From Strigamia acuminata (taxonomy: Eukaryota; Arthropoda; Chilopoda; Geophilomorpha; Linotaeniidae), in assembly GCA_949358305.1 (NCBI GenBank), contig OX442314.1:54695369-54759368 (forward strand): DNA of 64,000 nucleotides. Reading direction: 5' to 3'. Shown piece after piece: positions 18,556 to 28,100 of this stretch; positions within the stretch are counted from its first letter, which is position 1, and every line of letters begins with the position of its first letter. The position numbers and the translations under genes were made by a program. Under the pieces are notes generated by a model. That model was not told the DNA's origin. It saw only the letters and a list, made by a program, of their open reading frames with translations, and ran no database searches.

Positions 18556-18970
18556 CCACACAGAAATGGCTTAAATTACGCGTAGTAATTCAAGCAGTGA
18601 AAGCGCTATTCCGTACAGTGGGTACAGACCAGCAATGAAACTCAATTTGTCCAATATCACAGATCACACTTAGCAGTTTTTGGCATAAGTTTGACACGGT
18701 TGTGAACAGTTTGGAGGCAGAATCAAGAGTGCGGGAAGAGTGGGCCAAAACCGTTTGGCTCACTTCTAAATCTGCTCAGAAAAGCTGCGCAGATGACGAG
18801 TTGCATGAAGATCACACACGGCCGCCTTCGGGTCGTGTGCAACAATCGAGCCGGGCACGCGCGAGGGGAAGGGATGCTCCGCCCAGGCACACGCCTAGCA
18901 GCATCATCAAAGCAATGCACGCTGCAGCGCGATTGGTTGACGCTGTTGCTGGGCCAAAACTTGCTGCAAA

Positions 18971-19056
18971 ACACAATATTATTTGGGTAATATTGTGTCT
19001 TGTTTTATATTTTATTAATGTATGTTTTATTTCAATTTACATTGAAACAAAACATA
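18971..19056. repeat. Two long stem-loops near the LTR 5' end (C1)
   Basis: ACACAATATTA (18971-18981) pairs with TAATATTGTGT (18988-18998) around a 6-nt loop. The 16-nt arm 19021-19036 pairs with 19041-19056 with a single A-C mismatch around the loop TTAC. Both are also present in C2 (about 37788-37875). Confidence 0.75.
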
Positions 19057-19133
19057 TAAGCTTGTTGAATATGTTTATAAGACAATTTGGAAATATGGTG
19101 CGCACTCAAATAGGAATATTTGAGGTCACCACA

Positions 19134-19988
19134 GGGTGGATCAAGGAACTCTTGATAACGATCAAGAATCGCTTGAGGAACAAAAGGTAAATCTTCTTTC
19201 AAAGACTTGACAAAATTCCAAGACATAGTCTTAGGATTTGGTTGAATGTTGAGTCGATTCATGAAATCACATCCTAATAAAATAATAGGATATTTATTTC
19301 TTAAAATTATGAATGGATGACTTAACATCCCGTGTGTCCACGCAAAAGAAAGCAGGAGAGTTCCTTCAGGGACTACATCTTCTGAAGCAGTCGTAACTCT
19401 CACGTCTGGTCCAATTGGTCGAATTTCATCTTCCAGTTTCAGCGAAATTACTACGGAGTAGGCCATGAAGCTTCGATTAGCTCCAGAGTCTAACATCCCT
19501 GTTATCATACCATTTGCCGTCTGCAATCGAATCGTCGGCAAATCATTGCTGTTTGGTATGTCCGCGTACTTGCACTTAAAACGTCGCGGTGGCTTAATTT
19601 CTATCGGCGGATCCAATGGTAATTCGTCCAATAAATCATTAGTGACTAGCGTTGTAGCCATTAATTTTTCAATACATTCATCAAGACCAGGTAAATCAAT
19701 TTTATCTGATCCTTCAGTAATTTCAGGTGTTGGCCTAGATTTTTCATCAAGTAAAGTAACAGCATCTTTTATTTTAGATTCCCAATCAACTTTTAATTGT
19801 TGAACTTTTTCTTTAAAAAATTCTTCAGTGATGTTTTCACTTTGCAGCACAAGCCTTAAACTGGAAACATCAATTTTTGGAAATACTAAATTATTTTCAA
19901 TTTCTAATTTAATCTGAGTATTCAAAAATTCATCTAAAATTTGAGATGGTGTTAGTTCATTTTCCGAGGCGGTAGGCGTCGCATCCAC
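19134..19988 (-). pseudogene. C2 pol, N-terminal fragment (protease), cut by insertion of C1
   Basis: Minus-strand frame in -1 relation to gag, starting with no ATG (first candidate GTG at 19986-19988). It holds a leader of about 150 residues and then the aspartic protease with GMLDSGANRSFM. It closely parallels C1 pol 550-1407. At 19134 the pol sequence stops at the end of the C1 LTR; the remaining ~34 codons to 19032 are read from LTR sequence and are not Pol. The rest of C2 pol should lie left of the window. Confidence 0.85.
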
Positions 19989-20008
19989 TAGACCGTCTGG
20001 ATGCGCGC

Positions 20009-20464
20009 TTACAAGTTTTTTAGAAGTTCGCCGATTGATTTCATCGATTTTTCGAACTCCTCAATAATCTTGTCTTTGCTCGATTTCCTATCAGGACATT
20101 CTTTAGCCCAATGTCCCAATTTTTTGCAGATGTTACATGGGTCAGTAGCAGGTGATTTCGCGACTTTTGGCGAAGGCGAACTTGAACGTTTGGCTTCGTC
20201 CTTTTTAGGGGTCGGCGACTTCGATCTACTGAGCGCGTCTGTTTTTGGTGAACCAAAAGTAACGTTTTTAGGCGCCATCTTTGGTCCAAATTTTCGAGCT
20301 ACTGCGTTATTACGTGCTAATAAAGCAGCTGCAGCCTCGCTTTCTGGTTCCGAGTCAGATTTCTCTGGTTCAGAAGCAGTTTCCATTTCTGTCACTTCGG
20401 CTAAGTGAGCTTTAGGGGTTGGATGTGGATTTTTCCCATCCGATCCCTTCTTTGATTCCTTAGC
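20009..20464 (-). pseudogene. C2 gag, C-terminal part (nucleocapsid), separated by element B
   Basis: Encodes the Ser/Lys-rich linker and the CCHC knuckle CNICKKLGHWAKEC, ending GELLKNL-stop at 20009. It joins in frame to 34345-36783 when element B and one AGTT copy are removed: 813 plus 152 codons, a Gag of about 964 aa. In the present sequence the frame enters the B LTR upstream. Confidence 0.85.
20015..20021 (-). promoter_or_regulatory. -1 ribosomal frameshift site of C2 (A AAA AAC)
   Basis: Codons CTA AAA AAC TTG TAA on the minus strand. The -1 frame continues without a stop into pol at 19988. Confidence 0.8.
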
Positions 20465-20468
20465 AGTT

Positions 20469-22180
20469 TGTGACGGTGACGACCACAACTCCCATTTAAC
20501 AATGGTACCGGGAAGAGATCGCGATAAATAACAGTGAATACAATACGAGATAAATACAAGACAATTTATTGTTGGCAAACAATATGCAGTGAGCTAAATT
20601 ATACATAAGACTAATGCCAACATTTGGCAAGTTAACTGACTATTAAACTATACAAAGCATAGGCCAATTGGTCCTAAAATAATATCATTACGTGTCTGGG
20701 ATAAGGGAGCGGTTTCCCCATCGCTCGACCTGGTTTACAGATGTCATCTAAGCCGGATGGCTGTGTCCTGGAGTCCGATATGGCTTCGCTGGTTTCCTTG
20801 GTTCGCTGTGTAAATTATCGCACGTCGATAAATCGAATGATCTGAGCATTGCGGTTGACTTTGTCTGCACCGCCACAACTTTGGGAGGATATTGGTGTAA
20901 GTAAATGTATTCATTTTACTTATCAATATTCCGCTTATGAATTATATTTAATTCATATCGTTGTGAATTCTTATTTAGATATTTTTGTGGATAAGTTGTC
21001 ATCAACTTATCAGTTACATTTGCGTCTTTGATGTAATCGTGATCGTAATTAAGTCTTCTGACTTGGTTAATCAACTTGTCGCCAAGTTAATATTTAGCTG
21101 TTATAAATAAAATGAAGATTAGGCTTCCCGTCGCAACACACAATTGCCGTCGAAAGAAAATATACGCCTTGCAATGCAGAACGGTATCAAGCGTCCCCTG
21201 CGTCGCGACACGGTCGTTCGTCTGGCGATTGACGGTATCACGTACACAGGAGTCGATAGCTCGCGGCTCCGCACAGCAGTATAATCTCTCGCGGTACTAA
21301 TAATAGACCGACTACTTTGGCATCGAATACCATGAGAATCAGCTTGCCAAACACTTGGTGCTACTCGTGGTTACTGTAAAACAGACTGCTTTGGCACCAT
21401 CCGGTGAAGGAACTAATTCTCAACAGCAACGATGCTACTTGCGGTAACGGAATACGTTCATACCGAGAAAGACCACATGGTCCTGTCCGGAGGATACTGA
21501 ATTGCACAACGGCGGGTTCTCCTTCGGCGTCGCAACCGTAAACTGTAACATTTATGCAACATAATGATCCCAGCACTTCGACTTCAATTGCCGGCGGTGG
21601 CATGATTCTGTAGAATCATGCAACGGTTCTTTGTGAATAAATCAACAAAGAACCAAAAGGTTTTTTTACGTGAACAACGAATCATATTTCTTAAGTAACA
21701 ATACCAAACAGAAAATAATCAAACAGAGCTGCCGGATGGCCGGTTGTTTGGGTTTATATAACCTGACTGGATTAGAGATTAATCCAATCAACCAATTGGA
21801 ACATGGGTTCCACGAATCCCTCCAATCCCGTATCACCGGAACTGGATACCCAGGACCGGAAATGGATCCACCAATCACATCGATCGGTTGATCGATGGAT
21901 TATCAAATCTCCATTTCTGCTGAACTAGAGATTCCCATCACTTAGTGTGAACAATAATTATTAATATATATTTATATTAATCCTAATAAAGTGTCGTTTC
22001 ATACAAATAAATATATTCTTATATTTATTTACCAGTTTTCTTAACTCGCAATTCGAATTTACCGCTGAATTATAATCGCGCCATCTAGTGGCGACTCGGA
22101 GCATTGACAAATGCGGGTTTCGCAAAAAACACTTAAAATTCGGCCGTGTTATTAATAAATAGCACTTATAAACCGTCATA
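20469..22180 (-). repeat. 3' LTR of element B
   Basis: 1712 bp. On the minus strand it begins TATGACGGTT and ends CACCGTCACA, so the 5' end is TA rather than the usual TG. The offset to the other LTR is a constant 12,164. The terminal 8 bp form an imperfect inverted repeat (TGTGACGG/CCGTCATA on the plus strand). It is moderately AT-rich; no gene supported. Confidence 0.93.
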
Positions 22181-22686
22181 CATCCCCCTTAATTACTCAA
22201 CTTATAAATTTTATTCATAAGTTTATGTTATTCTTGCGAAATGATTTTATTAATATCTCAAAACAGGACTTTTTTCATCCCGAACAGCTGAGTGCGTATG
22301 CGGGTGACTCAAAATAAATTTCATATTTCTGATGTGCGCAACAATTCTTTTTTAATGAATTATCAAGAATAAAATATTATTTGGTTACAATAAAACAAAC
22401 TTGGAACTTTACAACACTTAGCCTCATTTCTTCACACAATTATTATTTCAAATAACGGGAATCTTAACATAATTTTTTGGTAAATTATTTCTTTTTAGCT
22501 TAACAATTATTAAAAGATTTCTTTTGATTTATAGGATTATCTCTCGATTTTCCTTTTTTTAAAAATAACATGACTTTTGCATATCACAACCGCTTATTAA
22601 ATACTAAACAGAATACTTTTGAGTTTTTCGTTAATTCTAACATTTTTTCCTTAAATTCTATTAAATTCGAAAATTAACTCCGCGAG
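22181..22686 (-). other. 3' untranslated region and polypurine tract of element B
   Basis: AT-rich sequence between the ORF3 stop and the 3' LTR. The minus-strand AATTAAGGGGGATG directly before the LTR (22181-22194) is the polypurine tract. I see nothing else in it. Confidence 0.7.
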
Positions 22687-24363
22687 TCACTTGACTTCTT
22701 CTTCATCAGACTCCGATCCTTCACTCTCTTTCTTAAGAGTCTCACTGGACTCACCGACTTCGGACTTTTCTAGGGGAAGAAATTCCGCTGGTCTTCGGTC
22801 GATGACGAAATTGGGTTCTTCACCTATATCTTCTGCGGGTGGAGATTTCGGCGCGTACTCCGGAGACCTTGGTTCATATTCTGGAGTCTTCTCAACTAAC
22901 TCATAACTTTCTTCAATAGCCTTCTTCGAAGCGTCGTATATCTCCGCAATGCAGGGGAGTCCGTAGAACCATGAAGGGTTTATTAATCCTTTTCCGTCGG
23001 TGTTGACTCTGTCAATTAACAGTGTCCATATGTGCTCCAGCACAGCAAAAGATTCGCCTCGATTGGCGTTAAATATCAATTTCATCACATGGACAGCATA
23101 ATTGATATTCGAGGGATCGGTAGAGTCTGAGCGCATTTGTTCCGTGATTTTCTCGGCAATTCTAAAAAGCGTCGGAAAATAGTAGCTCACCTCGTATTCG
23201 AATAGATGCGCTATTTTCGCTCCTGGTGGAGGGAAAAAGGGTTCCACAAGAAGTTCATTTTCGGCTTCTTTTTCGTTCTCCTTGGATACCGTTTGACATC
23301 CTTTATCGATGACTGTCGTACTCTGTGGTTTTCGGGAACTCTCTAGAGCTTCTGGCGGAATTCTCAGATCTTGCATTTCCCTTCCTAGTGGAGTGGTTAT
23401 GGCGTTCAAGAACTCCGGGCTGATGTACGGCGATCTTCCGTCACTGGAGAGGACAATTTTACACTCCGGGCAAGTTGCCCACAACCTGGCCGGGGGAGGG
23501 TGAATTCCCATGACCACAAACGGCAGAAAGCTGGGGCGCCAAGGTTGGCCTTTGGGCCGCTTCTTTGTGCCCTCGCAATTGGAACATTGCGCCAGGTGGC
23601 CTCCGGTTCCCGATCCCGAGACCCACCCGACGGCGGAACAAAAAGGACATGGCACTTCGTCCTTCGAGAGTACCATATCATCATGTGGTTTTCCGTTCTC
23701 TTTATCTTGTTTACACTGTTCTCGTCTTTTCTGGATCTGACGAACTTTATTTGCCAACTTTTGGCGATCTGACCATGCGCTGGTATTTGACCTATTCCTA
23801 GGTTGGTCGGACCTTCGGTAGGAGGAATACGACCTTTTTTCCCGGTCTCGGTCTGGTGAATCGTTAAATCTAACGTATTCTCTTTTTGGACGCTCTTGGC
23901 CAGTACAAGAGGAAGGTGTAGCGTCTTCCGAATTTCGGCGGCGTTTAGCTTCCATTGGTGGGGATTTCCTTCTTCGTTCGGGCGACTTGACTCGGTTGTA
24001 CACAATTTCCACCTTTCGCGGTTTACTGGTACTTGGCTGGTTTTTTGCAATTGGCGGATTATTTCTGGCGAAATCATCCGCTTTTATCTTTGGAATAACA
24101 AATGGCTTCGCCGTTGATTCTTTTTTGGCCGGTTCCTCCTGTAACGTGGGGGTTCCGGGTGGACCAAGCTCAGCGGGGAGCAATTCGGGATGTTGGCGAG
24201 CCCAACTCAAAATATCCCAGCCTCTGGCGTTGATAATCACGGGTGTTTTGGGACACCCTTCTACGAATACGGCAGCGGCCGAAGGAGGTGCCGTTACTTC
24301 TTCATCGGAGGAAGAGGATTCGACCAACACGTATTTTCTCTTTTTTTCGATCTTTTTTCCCAT
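22687..24363 (-). CDS. Element B ORF3, zinc-motif protein of unknown function (~558 aa)
   Basis: Start chosen at ATG 24361-24363 (MGKKIEKKRKYVLVESSSSDEE); the frame opens 12 codons earlier, but the upstream TTTTCTCTAG looks like a splice acceptor. The N-terminal half is acidic/Ser-rich, then very basic (SPERRRKSPPMEAKRRR). Two Cys clusters follow around residues 240-310: CPFC...HLAQCSNC and CPEC, plausibly a zinc-binding unit. The C-terminal ~150 residues look helical (ALVEHIW-like stretch, WTLLIDRV) and end in acidic PEYEPRSPEYAPKSPP repeats. There is no signal peptide or membrane segment. I recognise no family. It occupies the same position as ORF3 of element A; a short stretch resembles it weakly (see findings). 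Confidence 0.8.
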   Translation of the reverse strand: MGKKIEKKRKYVLVESSSSDEEVTAPPSAAAVFVEGCPKTPVIINARGWDILSWARQHPELLPAELGPPGTPTLQEEPAKKESTAKPFVIPKIKADDFARNNPPIAKNQPSTSKPRKVEIVYNRVKSPERRRKSPPMEAKRRRNSEDATPSSCTGQERPKREYVRFNDSPDRDREKRSYSSYRRSDQPRNRSNTSAWSDRQKLANKVRQIQKRREQCKQDKENGKPHDDMVLSKDEVPCPFCSAVGWVSGSGTGGHLAQCSNCEGTKKRPKGQPWRPSFLPFVVMGIHPPPARLWATCPECKIVLSSDGRSPYISPEFLNAITTPLGREMQDLRIPPEALESSRKPQSTTVIDKGCQTVSKENEKEAENELLVEPFFPPPGAKIAHLFEYEVSYYFPTLFRIAEKITEQMRSDSTDPSNINYAVHVMKLIFNANRGESFAVLEHIWTLLIDRVNTDGKGLINPSWFYGLPCIAEIYDASKKAIEESYELVEKTPEYEPRSPEYAPKSPPAEDIGEEPNFVIDRRPAEFLPLEKSEVGESSETLKKESEGSESDEEEVK

Positions 24364-25174
24364 TTTTTCTAGAGAAAATAATATAGAGAATCTTATCAAT
24401 ACGATTTATTTAACAAAATTTATACCGCCATCTATCGTGAAAATTTATCAACTTTATCGATGGTTTCGATATATTTTTATATCGGGATTTTACGTGCGGC
24501 TTTTTTACTATTCGTAATATTCGATAGAATTATCTTTAGAATACTTACACTAGGAATCTCCGGAATCCACTTAAGTATTCAAAATGATGTGGTGCCGATT
24601 TTCTAATTGACAAAACTCGTTGTTTTTAGCGAAGGTGTTCTCCGCCAACGTAGAAATCCTAATTTTATATATAAAATAGCCGTGAATATCTCTTGATATA
24701 TTAAATTTATCATTACTTACACGTAACACTCTAGTAAACGTTGAACTGTCGTGATGATATTTCGAATTTTCTCGAAGGAGAAATTTTCTTCTTCACGCCG
24801 AGGTCACGTGTTCGTCTCTTTCAGACGAAATTAATCACCGAAGTTTTCTCTCGTCCTTTTCTATCATGAAAGGATTATAACATTAAGTCCTGACACATAA
24901 TTTCCGAGTTTACTGGTAATACATGAGTCTTACCACGAATCTCGAGGTTTTTCTTGAAAGAAATCGCGACGAACTTTTCTATCGACGCAGGTGTCAAAGT
25001 TGACTCGCACATGTGTGTGAAGCTTGTGAGAGAACAAATCCTCTACTCTCTACCCGGGGTATTTTCACCCTATTCTCCTATAGGTTTATGATTTAACCAT
25101 GACTAATTTGTGGGTCAAAAAGTGACCCGATTTTTTATCTTTTTTAAATTTTTATTTAAAAAAATACGCTATCA
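24364..25174 (-). other. Non-coding region between pol and ORF3 of element B
   Basis: About 0.8 kb, AT-rich, without an ORF. It ends on the ORF3 side with TTATTTTCTCTAG, a possible splice acceptor for an ORF3 mRNA. No hairpin array like that of element A was noticed. Confidence 0.5.
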
Positions 25175-28100
25175 CTAGCGGCGATCTTGAATCAGATGTA
25201 TAAAATCTGTTGTGCATTCTTGATCTGTCGTAGAAATTCGCTTCGTACGAGGTTGCAGTTGTGAAAGTTCACAACTTCTTTTCCTTTTCCTAAGGTTATA
25301 ATCATGTTTTGGATTATTAACTACGATGTCGCTTTCTTTTGAAGCGGGTGTTGTAACTTCTTCGGGATCTAATTCCATATTAGCAGAATTATTTCCTAAT
25401 TCTTGATTATTTAATTCACTTGAATTATTTACGGTTGAACTTTCGTTCATCCAATCAGGGTTTGGGTGATTCTCTACTCTTCCACTCTTTTGGTCGAGTG
25501 TCCAAGTCTCAATCGGGTAAGATGGGATATAAGGTGAGAGATCATCAGTATTTATGGATGGTTCTATTGATCCATCAACTAATTTTCTCAACTTATAAGC
25601 ACCTCCAGGTAAAACTTCCGTAATTTCCCACGGTCCATCTCGTTTCTCGGCGAAACCTTTAGTAATTCCTTTCTCTTTATTTGAAAGGATGTGAGTGGCT
25701 TTCCATACCAAATCACCGACAGTATATTCACAAATGTGAAATTTATTTCTGTGAATCTTGTCGTGTCTCTCATAATTTGCTTGAATACGCAAATGCATCT
25801 CTTGATGTGCTCGACGTAAAATTCCAAGTAAATTATATACGTATTCTTCCGGGTTATTCTTGTCAAATGCATTTGCATGTTGAATGATCCGAGGATCAAA
25901 GGGAAGAGGTACATTTCTTCCTGTGTTCAATAAGAATGGCGTTGCGCCTGTAGCTTCTGATTTAGCCGTTCTCGAGGCAAATGCAAATTCGTTTAAGAAT
26001 CTCGGCCAATGGGAGTGAATGTCTGAATAAAGAGCCAGCATTATTTTGATGTCTCTATTGGCCCTTTCCGTAGGATTGGCCTGAGCGTGATATGGACTCA
26101 CATGAGCCATTCTGATGTTGTGTTTTTTACAAAACTCTTCATAAATCGTGGATATGAATTGGCTCCCGTTATCACTAACAATTTTCTTTGGGTATCCCCA
26201 TCTATGAATCACTTCTCCTAACCTATTCACAATAGATTCACTAGATGCCTTACTTAAAGGGAATAATTCTACCCATTTAGTACATTGATCTATAATTACT
26301 AATACAAATCTGTATTGGCTTCTTCCTGTCGGTTTGGGACCCATTAAATCAATGCAGATTACTTCCCACGGGTAAGACATGTTATGAGGAGTGTAACTCG
26401 CTCTATGCTTTTTATGTTGACAGGGCTTGTATTGCTGGCAATGAATACAACTTCGGACGTAATTGCGAGTATCTTTATTCATCTTCGGCCAGTAATATAT
26501 AAGTTTTGCTCGTTCGAGCGTCTTACTCATCCCTGCATGTCCACTTAATGGATGCCCGTGACAGGCAAACAGTACTCTTCGTACTAATGACGGTGGAATG
26601 ACAGCTTTAAATCCGTTTCCAGAGTCATTCAATTCCTCTTCAAACGTTGGTTTGAAATAAATCAGCATTTCATTACCATTTTCTTCTTGAAAATCTAATT
26701 GGTAACCTTGGACTGCTTTCATCCATTCTTTAGTTTTCTTAAACTTTCTTTGTTCGATTTCATCTCGTTTCAGATGATCGATTATTATTCTACACTCTTT
26801 GTCGGCTAGTTGAGCTTTTATAATTTCTTCTCGAGTCGGTGGAACTTCCTTTAAAACTTCAGTTAAAGCACTAAATAGTGTTTCTTCTGTAGCTTCATCC
26901 ATCTTCTCCCCCTTTTCCAAAGTATTGTATAATAATTTGGAATAATCGAAATGAAGCTGCACATTCGTGAGAAATTGGCAATCTTCTCTATTATTCCTTC
27001 GAATAATTTCTCGATTTCCGTCCCATTCCGGCCAGAATTGAGTAATCTCGATTGGCTCACAATAATCATTCTCTGGAATGTCTTCGATCTCCAAAGGCGC
27101 TCTCGAGAAGGCGTCGGCAACTTGGTTCTGGGTACCTCGTCGATATTTAATCTTAAAGGCGCCACATTGAAGTTTAATTGCCCAACGACCAAATCGTCCC
27201 GATGGTTCTGGTGTTCCCATCAGCCATTTTAATGCTTCGGCGTCTGATTCCAAAGTAAAAGTCGTATATTCGATATACGGTCGGAATTTGTCGACTGCCC
27301 ATACTACTGCTAAACACTCGAGTTCGGGTGTTGAGTAGCGTACTTCTGCCCCTCGTAAGACTCGACTAGCATAAGCTACGGGTCTAGGAGTCATGATCAT
27401 TTCTCTTTTTCCTTCATCGAAGAATTCTACATCTTGGCATAACACACTACCAAGTCCATCATGCGATGCGTCTGTCAAGATTACGAATGGTTTCATCATA
27501 TCTGGCATTAACAAAACCTGTGTTTCGTCACATAAAATATTTTTTATTGTTTCAAAAGCTTTCTCTTGTTCTTCTCCCCATTCGAACACTGCTTTATCAT
27601 GCATCATGCTAGTTAGAGGCCTAGCAATTTTTGCATGTTCGGGAATAAATTTCCGGAAGAAATTTGACAAGCCATGAAATCGTTGAATATCCTTGGAATT
27701 CTTAGGAGTTGGATATTTCCTAACGGATACTATCTTGTCTGGGTCAGGTGCTAATCCGGTTGGAGTTATCAAATGACCCAAAAATTTGAGTGTAGTTTTT
27801 CCAAATTTTGATTTTTCCTTATTTACTGATAAGTTGGCCTTATCTAGTCTTTCCAACACATCTTTGATATGTTCAAGATGTTTCTCCCAAGTGGTGGAGA
27901 AGATTATCACGTCGTCCAAATAGACTAACGCGTGTTTGTATAATGCTTCGCCCATCACTCGTTCCATTAAGAACTGAAATGTACACGGCGCATTGCAAAG
28001 ACCAAAAGGCATGCGGACAAATTGGTAATTGCCTTTCGGAGTATAAAAGGCTGTTTTCTGTCTATCTTCCTCGTCCATCTCGACCTGATAATAACCTTTG

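Larger units (their letters stand above)
1..19133 (-). mobile_element. Ty3/Gypsy element family C, copy C1, nested in C2 pol (3' end off window)
   Basis: C1 has a 5' LTR at 18047-19133, a primer binding site at 18026-18044, a gag gene (17954 down to 1428) interrupted by element A, and pol from about 1433 running off the left edge in the reverse transcriptase domain. Its LTR terminus (plus-strand ...CACCACA, ending 19133) abuts C2 pol sequence exactly. The bases following 19133 match, within C1's own pol, the position near 550. This shows a clean insertion of one family member into another. C1 gag is additionally disrupted by a ~143-bp unrelated segment at 17372-17514. Confidence 0.85.
18047..19133 (-). 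repeat. 5' LTR of C1
   Basis: 1087 bp, minus-strand ends TGTGGTGACC...GATCGCCGCA, homologous to 36876-37952 of C2 with many substitutions and small indels. It contains a YY1-like motif (18307-18319), five regularly built stem-loops (18342-18555) and two long AT-rich stem-loops (18971-19056). The open frames within it, including one of about 160 codons, look incidental. Confidence 0.9.

Noticed and set aside
18702-19190. 162-codon plus-strand ORF in the C1 LTR (a longer version exists in the C2 LTR)
   Set aside because: It lies antisense within an LTR, has no recognisable domain and its two versions differ at the ends. It probably reflects chance and hairpin-rich composition.
20744-21878. Several 60-80 codon ORFs in the B LTRs
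   Set aside because: They repeat only because the LTRs are identical copies, and overlap on both strands without coding features.
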